A stretch of 64,000 nucleotides of DNA. Origin: Ptychodera flava (Eukaryota; Hemichordata; Enteropneusta; Ptychoderidae). The stretch is taken from positions 16,980,476 to 17,044,475 of the forward strand of contig NC_091931.1 of assembly GCF_041260155.1 (NCBI RefSeq), given 5' to 3'. The notes under the pieces are model-generated. The model saw only the letters and a list, made by a program, of their open reading frames with translations, had not been told where the DNA came from and did no database searches. Position 1 is the stretch's first letter. Every line of letters starts with the position of its first letter. The position numbers were made by a program, and so were the translations under genes. This document shows positions 48,754 through 60,700 of the stretch, one piece after another.

Positions 48754-50983
48754 AATCCTGCCTCTGATCAAATGTCCTGAAAACGTTCTACATATTAACT
48801 TTGCCCACACTCCGTCCTAACAAAGGACATCGATATGACATGGGCATTGATCATGATTGCTGCACATATCGGTCGCTGGTTTGGCAAATTTGCTTGCCTA
48901 AATTGATCCTCGCCATTTTCAGTTTCATCACAACTTTTGAAATGTCGGTTGCTAATGGGGTGACCATGATCATATTTTGTCTAATTTTGGTTTGTAGTAT
49001 ATCTTTGGCTTAGTGTTGTTACTATTTCGTTTTACACATTGGGTTAAGTTATTTTACATACTTGGTTAGTATTTCTTATTTTGATGATACATAACCTTGT
49101 CGACAAACTTTCAATATAACTGTCAATCGAAGTGTAATGCGAAGTGCTCTGAAATGGTACGATACTTTACGCCCCATCAACCACAACATTAGAAAACAAT
49201 GGCATTGGACAACAGAAAAGATCGGACACTGCACTTATAAAGAACAAAATTAATGAAAAATACAGTATAGAGTTACAGCCAATAGAGTTTTTGTGATTGT
49301 TACCATTATTTTTTGTGGGGACGGGGCAGTGGATATGGGAGTGAGTTTACAAAACCATTATTGAGGGGTTCATATTTTAAAAATAGACAGTTTCAGGGGG
49401 TATGCTTTACAAAAGATTTGTAATGAACTATGACATTACTAAAATAGAAAAAGTGATTCTGTTTAAATAAAATCTTGGAAAAATATAAATAGGATTATAT
49501 CATTAACAGTGCTGATTGTAATAGTAAACAGACAACAAATTGTACAAATGCCGGCGTGTAGCATAATAAGTTAGTAAATACTGTGTCACCATGACATTTC
49601 TTGCTTGACAGAAATAGCCTACAAACTGCACAAATCAAGTAAGTTTGAAATCATCATAATGGGATTGTAAATAGCTAAAGTTGGAAACTCTAACTGTTTA
49701 CAATCTCGTCGTGATTCAGCGGTTTACAATCTGTATCGAAACATCTGGTAAACAACAAGCTGCTCAAATCCGGTCTTGTAACATAATAGGGATAGTAAAT
49801 ACTGGCTTACTGTATCACTATTACATTGCTGACCTGCAAAATGGCGAATGGCTAAAAGGTACAGATTGTGTCTAAAGTTTAGAAACATGAGGTTGTGTTG
49901 TTAAATTCCAGCACCCTATCTTGATTGCACATTTTTGCTACATTATATTAATCAGATCAATAATTTTGACCGGGGTCACATTTTACAATTTACGAACAAA
50001 ATAGCATCATATTTTAGAATGATCACTCTGAGGGAAGCTCAACTATCATTTCTTACGTTTCTTAAATTCCACGGAGCCCCTCCCTGTAAAAAATAAAGGT
50101 CCCTTATCAAATCGAACAAGTCACAGCACAGAATTGAGGCAATAAGCTCCATGCCCGTAAGACTTCGTGCAAGTACAGTTAAGCGCTCATTCGCAGGGAA
50201 CAAAAAAGTTAATGTGTAATAAGGACAGACTTTACAACAGTCTGCATATTCAAGTTTTCAACTTCAAATGTTCTCTCTTGTAATGAATCTGATCAAACGT
50301 TAGAGTTGTGTCACGTGGAGAACGTGGATATATCCAATCCTGCCTCTGATCAAAATTCCTGAAAACGTTCTACATATTAACTTTGCCCACACTCCGTCAC
50401 TAACAAAGGACATTGATATGACATGGGCATTGATCATGGTTGCTGCACATATTGGTTTGGCAAATTTCCTGACCTAAATTGATCCTCGCCATTTTCAGTT
50501 TCATCACAACTTTTGAAGTGTCGGTTGCTAAGGGAGTGACCATGATCATATTTTGTCTAATTTTCTTTTGTAGTATATCTCTTGTTTAGTATTTTTACTT
50601 ATTTAGTTTTTCATATTGGGTTAATTTATTTTACATACTTGATTAGTATTTCTAATTTTGATGATACATAACCTTGTCAACAAACTTTCAATATGATTAT
50701 CAATCAAAGTGTAATGTGAAGTGCTCTGAAATAGCTAGTGTTGGAGTATTTGCTAATTGTTAAACTGGCGTCATTCGGATTTTCTCGTAAATTTTCCATT
50801 TATCAGACAAGCTCCTATCGTCCCAGATCAATGGCTTAGAATAAATGAACAACATTAAAAACAGCGTATATTCAATTGAAAACCCAGAAGCTGTAGATGA
50901 ATTTGTGTAACAGTTAGGTCATGCAATAAGCATAACGATTCTTCTGTGACTGATTTTGTTTAATGCAAGATTCTTCTTATATT

Positions 50984-51194
50984 GTTTGACATGTTGAAAG
51001 ATACTGAATAAATGGGTGACCATGCATATATTCGACCCCGGTTTCAGACAAATTAAATAAAACCATCGGAAAAATGAATTAGTTGTCATGACCATTAATT
51101 CATTTTCCGCGATGGAATCATGTATCGTGTATACAACCGGGGTTGAATATATGCATGGTCACCCATTCATTCAGTATCTTTCAACATGTCAAAC
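50984..51194. mobile_element. 211-bp foldback element with ~60-bp arms
   Basis: GTTTGACATGTTGAAAGATA ... GGTGACCATGCATATATTCG at the left returns in reverse complement at 51139-51194. The arms are nearly identical and the loop is ~90 bp. An inner short pair (AATGAATTA and TTAATTCATT) lies near 51076-51114. Confidence 0.82.
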
Positions 51195-51235
51195 AAAGGA
51201 AGTAGTATCTCGTCTCAAACAAAATTCATTAAAAT

Positions 51236-51360
51236 GGCCGATTTTGTTCCCTTAAGTCTTTCACTTTCGAAGCGCGAATTAGCGGAAGGTGCATAGTATT
51301 TCTCCTGCATTTCTAATGGGGTTCTCCTCTTAGTGAGTTTGTAAGCATACAGCAAGAAGC
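51236..51360 (+). repeat. Dispersed repeat shared with 62340-62445
   Basis: TTAAGTCTTTCACTTTCGAA, AGCGGAAGGTGCATAG and AATGGGGTTCT.CTCTTAGT occur in the same order at 62340-62445. The first part is an end of the TTAA element family; the second part extends past it. Confidence 0.6.
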
Positions 51361-52297
51361 CTCCCAAATTTCGTTGGATGTGATCCAAGTAAAGAGTGAA
51401 TTACAGTTAACCCTGGACGATCAATATATCGTTTGACCGTTGCTCTACCCGGCCTATTGTTGGTTGAATTTGACTAGATCCCCGGTCTAGGCAGGCGTGT
51501 GTCGAAAAATCCGTGGTGCTTACTCAACGAAGCACAAGTTGTTCAGCCTGTTGCTTGCTGGACCATTAGATATTAGAACAGGGTGGTAAGCTTATGGATA
51601 ACGACATGTGACTGTTTTTGCGTTCGAAGACTTTATAGGATTTTTCGGGTATTAGCAAAGCGTTATGACTTCAAACATTCAGTTTCCTGTGAGTAAAGCT
51701 GCGATTTCCATTTTGAAAATATTCAGTCTGTTTGTCGGTCATGATAAAAGTATTCTTTTCGAAAATTCTTAAAGAATTCGAAAATGGAATCATACCTTCC
51801 TTTAAACTGGAACTAGAGATGCACTCTGTACTTTTAATATGGGTGGGTCTAAACCACCGGTTATTGATCAAAATAGATTGTTCAGTAAACCATCACATGA
51901 CCTTTTTGAGGGGAAAAAAACTGAGGGAAGATACTTTGCTTTTTAATAAATGCCATATACATGTACGTCACGAACAGAACGTCAATCGAATGTATCAGGA
52001 ACCGCGCAGTGCACGCTGGGAGATTTAATAGTCGCTCACGGTCACAATATTCGCCACTCAATATCCTTGATCGCACGTAGGAAAAGGTTTAACCTTGACT
52101 TTGTTGGGTCCCGGTTCAAGGCCTACATGGCCTGATTGTCAGAAAGCGAATTCATTGACAGATTCGTTGGCAGCTAACGAACACAACAGTTGTGAGAGGT
52201 TGTAGCCGCGGCGAGAACGCATAACGGCAGCGTTTTACTATACCAAACCTTACGCTACATAAAGGGAAAACTGTGTGGCGCCATCACCATCAACACT

Positions 52298-52449
52298 ATG
52301 ACGGCGGTCGATGCGTTCTTTGGAATGGTTCTGTACTACACGTGTTTAACTGTTATGTTACTCGCAGTCTGCTGGAAAACGCTGAAGTATTTCTACCCAG
52401 AAGTCACGTTACCCACACCTGTGAGACTCCGCGACGGGAGAAAGAAAGA
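52298..52449 (+). CDS. Candidate first exon encoding a membrane anchor (gene otherwise unseen)
   Basis: ATG at 52298 opens a frame MTAVDAFFGMVLYYTCLT, VMLLAVCWKTLKYFYPEV, TLPTPVRLRDGRKK, then a donor AAAGA|GTAAGC at 52450. It has one hydrophobic segment (residues ~8-26) followed by a basic stretch, the layout of the N-terminal anchor of ER or lipid-droplet enzymes such as short-chain dehydrogenases. I could not find a second exon in the remaining 11.5 kb, so the identity is not established. Upstream sequence has a GC-richer stretch and CATAAAGGG ~35 bp before the ATG. If the frame is read without splicing it stops at 51 codons. Confidence 0.35.
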
Positions 52450-52894
52450 GTAAGCATGAACACGAACAAAGCGTATCCGTAATTTGAAAGGTAAAACGTC
52501 AAGTGCAGGTTGTTCAACATGATAAGCAGCGCTATGGAGATCGTCGAATTTGGGTTACCAGAGATTTCCATGCGTGAGCAGAACTACACAGGCTAAAATT
52601 GCCTGCATATTACAAGACTTCCGTCGCTGAAATGTCGAAAGACATGGAAATTATTTGTTCACCACCACACTACCATGAAAGTGGCAGCACGTCCGTACTC
52701 TAGCATGACCTCTCTTGCATATATCTAGAAGGTAAAGTATTCACGACAAATCACCCGAGACTGACATTGAATGATGTTTACTGTTGTGACCTTATGAACT
52801 CTGAACGCGTATACAAAGCACAGCACAGACACGTGTCCTGAAGCTGACCCGAATTGAACTGCTGACGACCTCGATTCACCCCAAGTAGATGGCC

Positions 52895-53060
52895 TTAGCG
52901 CTGTGTGATATGTCATCTTACATTCATTTGTAGGATGACCAGGTTGATGAACGTATTTATAAACGACTTTTCATTTGTCTATTTATCTTTACACTTGAAT
53001 GATGTCTAGCAAATCGCGCTATTTTACGAAAGAATTGGAATATACATGTATGTAAACAAT
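52895..53060. repeat. Diverged duplicate of 40897-41060 (outer part of the HAO duplication)
   Basis: GATATGTCATCTTACATTCA, TTTGTAGGATGACCAGGT and ACACTTGAA.TATGT.TAGC.AATCGC match 40908-41030 in order. With 56830-58950 matching 41170-42670, this shows that the second HAO copy sits in a duplicated block that was later expanded by insertions between 53.1 and 56.8 kb. Confidence 0.75.
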
Positions 53061-53961
53061 GGAGTGTCTCATCGCCATGAGTGTCCTTGTGTTAGGCATA
53101 TTTCACCATAATCTGTACATATTGCGTGTAATTAAAGTCTTCCGCTGAATGACATGCACCAATTCACATTTTTACCCTGTCGACGGTAGTTTTCTTGGAT
53201 TTTTGTCATGTAAACGGTTTTCTAAGGTTAGAGTCAAGACGTTGCTTGAGTCACACCGCACCTCTGCAGTTTTTCCGCCCTTGACAAATTAGCTTCAGGC
53301 TAGAAGAGTCCTTCTGAAATAAGTATGAAGGAAGAAGCAGAGAAGCCTGATCCCGTGATTCTTCCAGGATTAAATTCAAAGTAAATATTGTATTTAGGCC
53401 TATCGTGGATAAAGTGAGTTAACAATAAATATCGATGAGACAGTATCATGAATATGGTACTCCCGAGTGAACTGTAGTGTTTATAAATTTAAGATATAGG
53501 TTAGATCGCATGAAAATAGAACACAAACTTTGATTTTATTCAGATCTGATTGCCTTGTGACAAATTTTAACCTATGCAGAAAAAAAAAACAGAGAGGTAT
53601 TTGTTTGGTGACAGAGTGCGATTACCATTACTTTTCGGGTTTAATGTCTGAACTGTTCCTCCGCGAATGAATTTCAAAGCAAAAACCAATCTGCAAATGA
53701 ATCTCTCACCAAATAGTAAATACACATGGCGGGGTGGTCACCGGAACTATACTCGAAGCTCGTATAGGACCCATACATGTACTACCCAATGTGAACACTG
53801 TATCCAAGGTACAGTGTTGATGTTTGTCATAAAACATCTCAAACTTTGTGTGCTGCAGCTATGTTGAAGTGATGCATCTGAGATATCGTGAATGGAATTC
53901 ATTGTTTGTAAACAAGAAAATCGCACTGCAGTTCCAGTTCCGATTGACCTCATCCCTTTAA

Positions 53962-54308
53962 GGTAGAATGCGCCTCGGGGACAGATATTTAGACTGTCAA
54001 ATTCATACATTTCTTTTTCTGATCTACCACTTGTTAGTGCTCATTTTAAAGCTCTTCGAGAAAGAAAAACTTTCTTTTTCGAAAATCCAAAATTTACCTT
54101 CCCCCATAGAGTTAACAAGAGATGACGGCCATTTTGAATTTCAAATATCGCAAAACGTTGCGTAATTTCTTTCGCTAGATATAGTTCCAGACTTTGTACG
54201 GTGACCACCCGATTTTTACTGTTGTTTTGGTAAGAGAATGATTCAAGGTTTCATTGAAGAAAGTGTGAGCAAAAGTTTAAGTCTTTCACCTTCAAGTCGC
54301 ATACTGCC
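53962..54308 (+). mobile_element. piggyBac-like TTAA MITE, copy 3 (complete, 347 bp)
   Basis: It starts GGTAGAATGCGCCTCGGGGA and ends with CACCTTCAAGTCGCATACTG then CC, with exact TTAA on both sides (53958-53961 and 54309-54312). The ends are imperfect inverted repeats (GGTAGAATGCG and GGCAGTATGCG). This is the best preserved copy in the window and has the inner GATGACGGCCATTTTGAATT landmark. Confidence 0.82.
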
Positions 54309-54312
54309 TTAA

Positions 54313-55939
54313 CAATATACAAGTCAGTGGCTATGCCATCCCTTCAAGGGTAGGTTCCCCTCCGAAAACCGGCTTAAGTATACAGAATACAGAAAATCCT
54401 ATAACAACGTCGACTGATTTGGTGTTTTATTTTGCTACTTAGGAGACAAGCTGTCCTTACGTCAGTGTGCAACAAACTGTTTTACTTAAAACGACGAAAA
54501 ATAACTTGAATGTAACCATACTTTCATTGGACAACCACAGATTCAGTGCATTTGTTGTTACACTAAGTTGTTCCTATAATGTTATCTATCCCAAAGCTGT
54601 GATGTTAGGTTTTTTCTCTAGGGACACTGCAATAGGATAAAGATACAAATATGTATTCCACAAAATTTACGAACCGAGTATGTTATTGACATTTTTTAAA
54701 TTATTATCAGACGACAAAGTAACTGACTTAACAAGAATGCCAAATGTTATTCATGCCTTTCTATAGTCATATGATCTTGGTGCTGTCAACTTATATGTAA
54801 TTAGGATAATGGTGAACATATTTCAGAAGTCTGTTTTTTCTTGTATCGGTATCATTTCACTTGCATAAGGAGTCTATCTAAAGAAATATTGACATCGATT
54901 CTAAAACCGAGTTTCTTGCCGCCAACATATTCATGCCTCTGTATACAGCATATTTCACTTGTATACCTGTAAATTGTGTTCTACCCCATCTATTCTAATT
55001 TCTGCTCTGAAGGGGCGACAGATCTTTCATTGCAGCTTGTGCGTAGTATTTCACGCTGTACAAACAGGTAGAGGAATATAGCCAGCAATATAATACTTGG
55101 AATCGAAGTTTAACTCTCAACGAGTGTCCCAGTCTTTTGACTGAGAACACATCCCCTCGATATCGCTTGGAGTTCACTATTGTAACGTTCGGTTTTATTA
55201 GGATGTATTAAAAAACAATACACCAGATTAGGCTCAAGCAACAAAAAGCCTCGTAGCAATCTAATGTATTCATAGGGTGCAGCTACTATACCCTTAAGGT
55301 ACATGCAAAACAAAACTGAATTGATACTTTGAATAGTCAAACCAGTGGCAAAACCAGGCATTGAGTATGTGTGCAGGAAGTAAATTTGCATACGAGAAGT
55401 AGCTTAGTTCGACGGATTAGTGTGAATGAAATTATTATGGATGTTGAGCACCGAGAGTCTTACCCCTAGACTACAATTTAACCAAGAACAGGGAAACTTC
55501 AATAAACGTTGACTCTTTGATGATCGAACTGTAATATAACTGAATATTAGAGAAATAAAGGGCGACGCCCTGACCATGAACGTTTATTTATGGGCAAGGG
55601 AGAGAAGAAAGCCAAAAATTAACGGTGGAGGCTTATTGTCAGGGCGGAGTCTGTTATTTCCTTTATATTATCAACGAACCCAAGAAAACAGTCAAAATTT
55701 ATGGAAATTTCCAAAACTTAGGACAACGGTGCCCCGGAACTTGTGCAATGTCACGCGCGCTGTAAAAAATTTGCAAAGCTGGAGTTTTTTTGGAGAAAAG
55801 TGTCTAAGTTTGGTCCACAAGTGCTTAATTTTGTGTTGTGATGGATGATGATCTTTGTACAAATCACAATTTACGTTTTAGCTGCTAAGTTACGATTTTT
55901 ATGTTATTATTCATATTCATGGGCATGTAAACAAACCGT
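54313..55939. other. Spacer without recognised gene
   Basis: AT-rich. The 90-codon frame at 55576-55848 has no family signature. No repeat was recognised. Confidence 0.5.
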
Positions 55940-56084
55940 TACTGTGTATTTGTGGTCAGCCACGTGGTTCAGCTCGACCAATTAAAATAAGACGGACAGG
56001 GCATGGTAATAATATTACCATGCCCTGTCCGTCTCATTTTAATTGGTCAAGCTGAACCACGTGGCTTACCACAAATACACAGTA
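55940..56084. mobile_element. 145-bp perfect-centre foldback (palindromic) element
   Basis: The arms TACTGTGTATTTGTGGT..., CCACGTGGTTCAGCT, GACCAATTAAAAT and GACGGACAGGGCATGGTAAT meet at 56012 with essentially no loop. Only a few mismatches occur over ~70 bp. Such a structure should extrude as a cruciform and is unstable in cloning. Confidence 0.85.
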
Positions 56085-57841
56085 CCTAATATATAATGAA
56101 AGTTATTGCTTGCCATTTAAGTTGTCGACGTTTCTGAGTATTCAATTTTTATACAGACACTGATGGATAGAAATACCAGTAGAAGCTGATGCCCCAGTTG
56201 GTTCGTTGCTACTCCATGTTACATTTGAACATCACGTTGCCCGCTCTACTTGATTGAGTGTTCCTCTTTGAGTATTACTTACATACTACAGCACTGTAAT
56301 ATACTGCAGCACGCATTGCACGGTTTGACGATAAAAAATGATCAGATTCCAAGGTCAGCGTATCGGTAGCAAGAGAGGTTGGCTGGCCGGCTTTCTGCAT
56401 AGCTGTTATAGCATCACCCAGGAACACGGTTCCTGCACAGAATCAAATATAACTGAAGGTTATATGTCAAGAGCGACTTGCAGAGTGTGCATGGATATAC
56501 GTAGTTCAATCCAACATGATAAAGTAGCCTTGTACCTAAACCGCGCGAGTTTTCCGAAATCCCATAATCACTCATAAAGGGTATAGTTGAAGAAAAATGC
56601 AAAGTTTGTGTCATATGCAAATTTAAGTTTTCACCAAACCTTCATTTAATACCTTTCACAGAAAAAAATAGTGAAATATGACATAGCTAATAAATGCTAT
56701 TTTCAAAATGTTACATTAAAACTGCACATTGTATATGTTATAGGTAAAAGTGAGCTGAAGAGAAAACGAAGAGAAAATATCGTACTTCCCAAGTGGGCTT
56801 TATACATTAGGTTACAATACATCGTATTGAAATGCAACTCACCTTTTAATTTCATGCATGCAGCTATCGTCGCTTAATGACAAATTCCCGCCTTCAATGA
56901 AATAGGGAATTCATTTAGTAACAATTCCCATTTCCTAAAGGACAAAACTACTGAAATCTTCCCCTGCAAATACCTTCAAGTACACAGGTAGGCAGATACA
57001 CGTAGTTCACTGACTGAGCATCGAAGAGGCACAATAATATGCCAATCGATGGAATTATGTGCCACCAATTAGAGTTAGCTGTTTATGTATATCACAAAAC
57101 ACGCTTGAATGCTGCGATAAAAAAGTGATCAGGGAATCCTACTAGTACAAAACGACGAAATGCATATTTGAATTTGCCCTTTTCAATACATAAGCGCAGA
57201 AGTGTGTAATTACGAGGGTGTGATGCTCCCGGAATGTTATTTGTACAAATCCTCAATGAAAGGTTCTGAGCAGATGCAAGTAGGCAGTAATCATCATTAT
57301 AGGGTAAACACATGACATGTGCCAGACAGACGCCACGTTAGGAGATCAGTGGCACGGTTGAATGAGGACGTAACCTTAGAACTTTTATGTCAGACTAAAA
57401 TAGCCCGGGAAAATAGCTGGTGTAACTTACTACGGACCTTGTTTACAACACTAAACATGATTTTTATCGGGGCATCAGCACATACAGAAATTCCCTACGC
57501 TATGTAAGGAGTGAGTAATGTTAAGATTTGCCATCTTCTAATGAAGAAAAAACGCGTACAAGCAATGCTGCGCTCCGTGTGCTTATGAGTCCCATTTGTG
57601 GAATCAAAGTCCTAGTTACCTCTGACCTCCGTGCTTCACCTTTGGTTGTCCTCTGCATGCAAATATATCACTCCATATACTTTCATCTCATCGGTAGGAT
57701 TCCGAGCGTCGTACGTCCTGTCTAAAAGGTGAGGTTTCGGTCTGTTTTCATTTGTTTTTGAACCGAAATATTTTGCGCAAAGCATATTGCACTGATGACA
57801 TGGTACAAGTGCCACAAACGAAGTTGTTCGTGCAAAAAAGT

Positions 57842-58200
57842 GTTTGTGAGCAGTTTTTTCAGTGGGCGGGCAATTTTAAAAACTAAATAGCGGGCGGGAA
57901 GAAATTTCAGTTTTTACGATGGGTGGGGAGAAAAGTTTTGGCAGTGGGTACCTGAAAATAGCTAGAGTGAGGGGAATCCCGTGGTCAATGTAACTTCTTG
58001 GAAGATAAGGCTCCCAATTCAGAGGACAGCAACGTCCAAAGGTTGAAATAACAAGTATCTTTCTGGCACAATTATGCAATGGGGAATTTCAGAGGAGGGG
58101 AGAGGACAGTGGTGAGCGTAATTAGTTTTGGGAAGTTGGGAGCGGGCAGACCATAGATACTGGAGGGCAGTGGGCGTCATAAATCATTGCGAGTGGGAGG
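57842..58200. repeat. Degenerate G-rich interspersed short repeat
   Basis: Alternating blocks such as GTGGGCGGGCAATTTTAAAA, GCGGGCGGGAAGAAATTTC and GGGTGGGGAGAAAAGTTTTG recur every ~30-40 bp. The style is the complement of the C-rich stretch at 63050-63490. Confidence 0.5.
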
Positions 58201-59121
58201 GCATCTACGAACAACTTAACTTTACCCTCAAAATTTTAGGTCAAGTTCAAAAATATCAAAATCACTATATCAGCCTTCGAAACATGTTTTGTGATGATAT
58301 TGTAAAATTGACGAAATTTTCTAGTTGGCGGCACCTGATGGGCAAGTAAGGACACCAAGCTTTCATAGGTTCACGGTGAGTGCACCCTATATTAGAGGCT
58401 GCTTGCATTCGTTAATATATTATGTCAACAACAGACGACTAGCCCTTTCATTCAATACTGTCGCGCACAAGACCACCAATTCACTTCTGGGTTCGGAAGA
58501 AAAATAGTGCAGACCTTGAAGTTTTGATACCTGCATGGATGCTTGTTTAGTTTGAACTTTAATGTCAAGAATTTTTGTAAAGATATTTTTCTGCCTGAAT
58601 CAAAATGCAGACTGTTGTGAATAATGGCTGAAGCATTCAGTGGTAATATGAGGAGTTCCAGGGGCCATAGAAATCATAACAATAAGCCTGAATTTTGTCA
58701 AAAACACCACTGAGGGCGCTATTTCATCGCTATCTCAAAATTTCCGTGGACTTGCCCACACGAAAAATTCATCAGTAGTCAAGCTGACATTGACCTTGTG
58801 CCATGTGGGTCGTAGTTAATATTCATCGTCATCACACACAGGAGGGTAATTTCCTGATTGCTACCCAATGATGCAACGCTTTTGGTCAAATATCTTACAG
58901 TAGATTTCCTCAATCTATTTCAGGCTTGTGAAATTCAAAAATTCGATTCACCATGTCAAAACCGATGCTGGTGTGTGTGGATGACTATGAAAAATATGCT
59001 AGAGAACACCTAAATCAGCACAGTGTGGCGTACTATACTTGTGGAGCGGACGAGGAAGTTAGCGTGAAGGAAAATAGACAAGCATTTCGTCGTTTTAGGA
59101 TAAAACCAAGGGTTCTGCGAG

Positions 59122-59275
59122 AGGCTGACTCACAGCGTGTTTGCAAGGTTATATCTGATTGGTCGATTGTCACTATTCACAACAACTTAGGGAGTTTATT
59201 TGTATTATTTCATTATAACGGTAAGATTCTGCCAACCAATTGGATAACAGCTTCGAAATCGCTCCGAGTCGGCCC
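59122..59275. mobile_element. 154-bp hAT-like MITE inserted in frame in the oxidase copy
   Basis: Imperfect inverted ends AGGCTGACTCACAGCG and (complement) GGGCCGACTCGGAGCG match at 12 of 16 positions. TCTGCGAG is duplicated at 59114-59121 and 59276-59283. The intact paralogue gives the empty site (TTCTGCGAGACGTC). 154 + 8 = 162 bp, a multiple of three, and the element has no stop in the host frame. Confidence 0.8.
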
Positions 59276-59765
59276 TCTGCGAGACGTCTCAAAGAGAGAT
59301 TTATCAACATCGATTCTTGGTCAGAAAATTGATTTCCCAATTTTAAGCGGACCGGCAGGGACGCAATGCTTGGCCCATCACGAAGGAGAAGTAGCCGCTG
59401 CCAAAGCTGCAAATGCGATGAAGACATGTATAGTGTTGAGTACATACTCAACAAAATCCCTGGAGGAAGTAAGTCAGGCTGCTCCCAATTGTCTTCGATG
59501 GTTTCAGTTGTACATTTGGCGGCCTCGCTCAATCGCTGTCAATTTAGTGAGAAGGGCAGAGGCAGCTGGTTTCAAAGCGTTGGTTCTGACGGTGGATATG
59601 CCAATCTTGGGAAAACGGCGCAGTGGAATGGTATGCTGGTGGATTTCAAATGCCACCCCATTTGCACCTCCCACATCTTCCAAAAGAGCTCATGGGACAA
59701 GCCAAAGAAGACGCATGCAAGAGTATGGTGCTCCAGCAGACATGGTACTAGGTGCCTCACTAACC

Positions 59766-60177
59766 CAGAGGTTATCGTAACATTGCTTGGATAGTCGTTC
59801 CGAGGCGGGCGGCCGCAGGTCGCCGTTTACTTGGAAAAAAAAAGACTGACTTAATTGGACTTCGCATTGACTTGTGGGTAAGGTAGTTCGAATTCACTAT
59901 GGCGGATACAGGGCAAGTGTGCGGAATCCCCAGGAAGTGAATATTGCCAAATTTCGGCACATGTAACGTTTCTAGGCCGGCCATACTGGAGCAATAAACA
60001 TTTGAAGGTATTTGTGATAGTCGAGGATCATTTATTTGACGCCAGATTGTTTCTTTTGTTTCTTTCTGGCTGCTTGTCTGAAATCGATGTCTGACCTTTC
60101 TTTTTTTTCCAAGTAAACGGCGACCTGCGGCCGCCCGCCTCGGAACGACTATCCAAGCAATGTTACGATAACCTGTG
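59766..60177. mobile_element. 412-bp hAT-like MITE with 77-bp inverted ends
   Basis: It starts CAGAGGTTATCGTAACATTG and ends with the near-perfect complement. CACTAACC is duplicated on both sides (59758-59765 and 60178-60185), the 8-bp size typical of hAT. Each arm contains a GC-rich block (GGCGGGCGGCCGCAGG) and ends in a run of A or T. The paralogue supplies the empty site (ACACTAACCTGGGAG). Confidence 0.88.
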
Positions 60178-60362
60178 CACTAACCTGGGAGTGTGTTGGA
60201 TGGGTGAAGTCCATCACCAAATGCCAATTGTCTAGTCTCGCTTCCAGACCTCGTCGCTTCGCCAGTGCAAAGTGCGCCGCTGGCGGTAGGAACATGAAGT
60301 GATTTTTCCACTACACAATTTCCGTAATGCAGATATGCCGTTGATTTCGATGGCGCTGTTAA

Positions 60363-60535
60363 GGTAGAATGCGCCTCGGGGACAGCAAACATTTACAAAT
60401 TATTTGTTCTCCTTCTTGCGGGGGTTCATTTTGGAGCTCATGAAATAACACACGTTTTCACCGGCTTATTTTTGTGAAATTCGAAAATTTTATTTTACCC
60501 CATAGAGATAACACAGGGATGGCAGCCATTTCGAA
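60363..60535 (+). mobile_element. piggyBac-like TTAA MITE, copy 4 (left half)
   Basis: GGTAGAATGCGCCTCGGGGA follows TTAA (60359-60362). The inner landmark GATGGCAGCCATTTCGAA is reached and the right half is missing, replaced by the tetranucleotide tract. Confidence 0.75.
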
Positions 60536-60539
60536 GCTA

Positions 60540-60700
60540 GCAAGCAAGCAAACATGCATATAAACAAACAACCAACCAGCAAAGAGGAAAGCAATTAAGT
60601 AATTAGTTAAGTGAGTAAGTCAAATAAGTAGGAAGGAATTAATTAAGCAAGCATATAAGTAAGTAAGGAAGTAAGTGAGCAAGTTAAGTAAGTAAGTATA
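60540..60700. repeat. Degenerate (AAGT/AAGC)n tetranucleotide tract
   Basis: About 160 bp of variants of AAGTAAGT, AAGCAAGC and AACAAACA. Confidence 0.85.

Larger units (their letters stand above)
47465..50731. repeat. Tandem duplication of a ~1.6-kb unit
   Basis: Unit A (about 47465-49156) and unit B (about 49177-50731) align along their length. Shared landmarks: ATTGGACAACA at the left, TTCAAATGTTCTCTC-type sequence then GTAATGAATCTGATCAAACG in the right half, AATTGATCCTCGCCATTTTC, GTGACCATGATCATATTTTG and GAAGTGCTCTGAAAT at the right. Each unit includes one Harbinger-like element (47590-48422 and about 49300-50103), so the insertion predates the duplication. The units differ by many substitutions, so the event is not recent. 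Confidence 0.85.
58953..60231 (+). pseudogene. Second (S)-2-hydroxy-acid oxidase copy, broken by two insertions
   Basis: It starts MSKPMLVCVDDYEKYA like the intact copy and keeps YYTCGADEE, where the intact gene has Asn-Phe. After KPRVLR an hAT-like element adds 54 in-frame codons (59122-59283), then DVSKRDLSTSILGQKIDF resumes. FQLYIW and LTVDMPILGKRRS are intact. A 1-base insertion then shifts the frame; in the other frame the DNA still reads YAGGFQMPPHLHLPHLPKEL before stops. A 412-bp element (59766-60177) splits the ALTWECVGW region, and homology ends near 60231 at ITK.PIV. The FMN-binding Lys, catalytic His/Arg and C-terminal targeting signal are absent, so it cannot encode an active oxidase. 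The longest open frame is 275 codons (58953-59780). Confidence 0.9.

Noticed and set aside
52840-52910. Possible tRNA on the - strand (GCGCTAAGGCC ... GCAGTTCAATTCGG)
   Set aside because: The acceptor and anticodon stems do not pair convincingly; kept only as a possible SINE trace.
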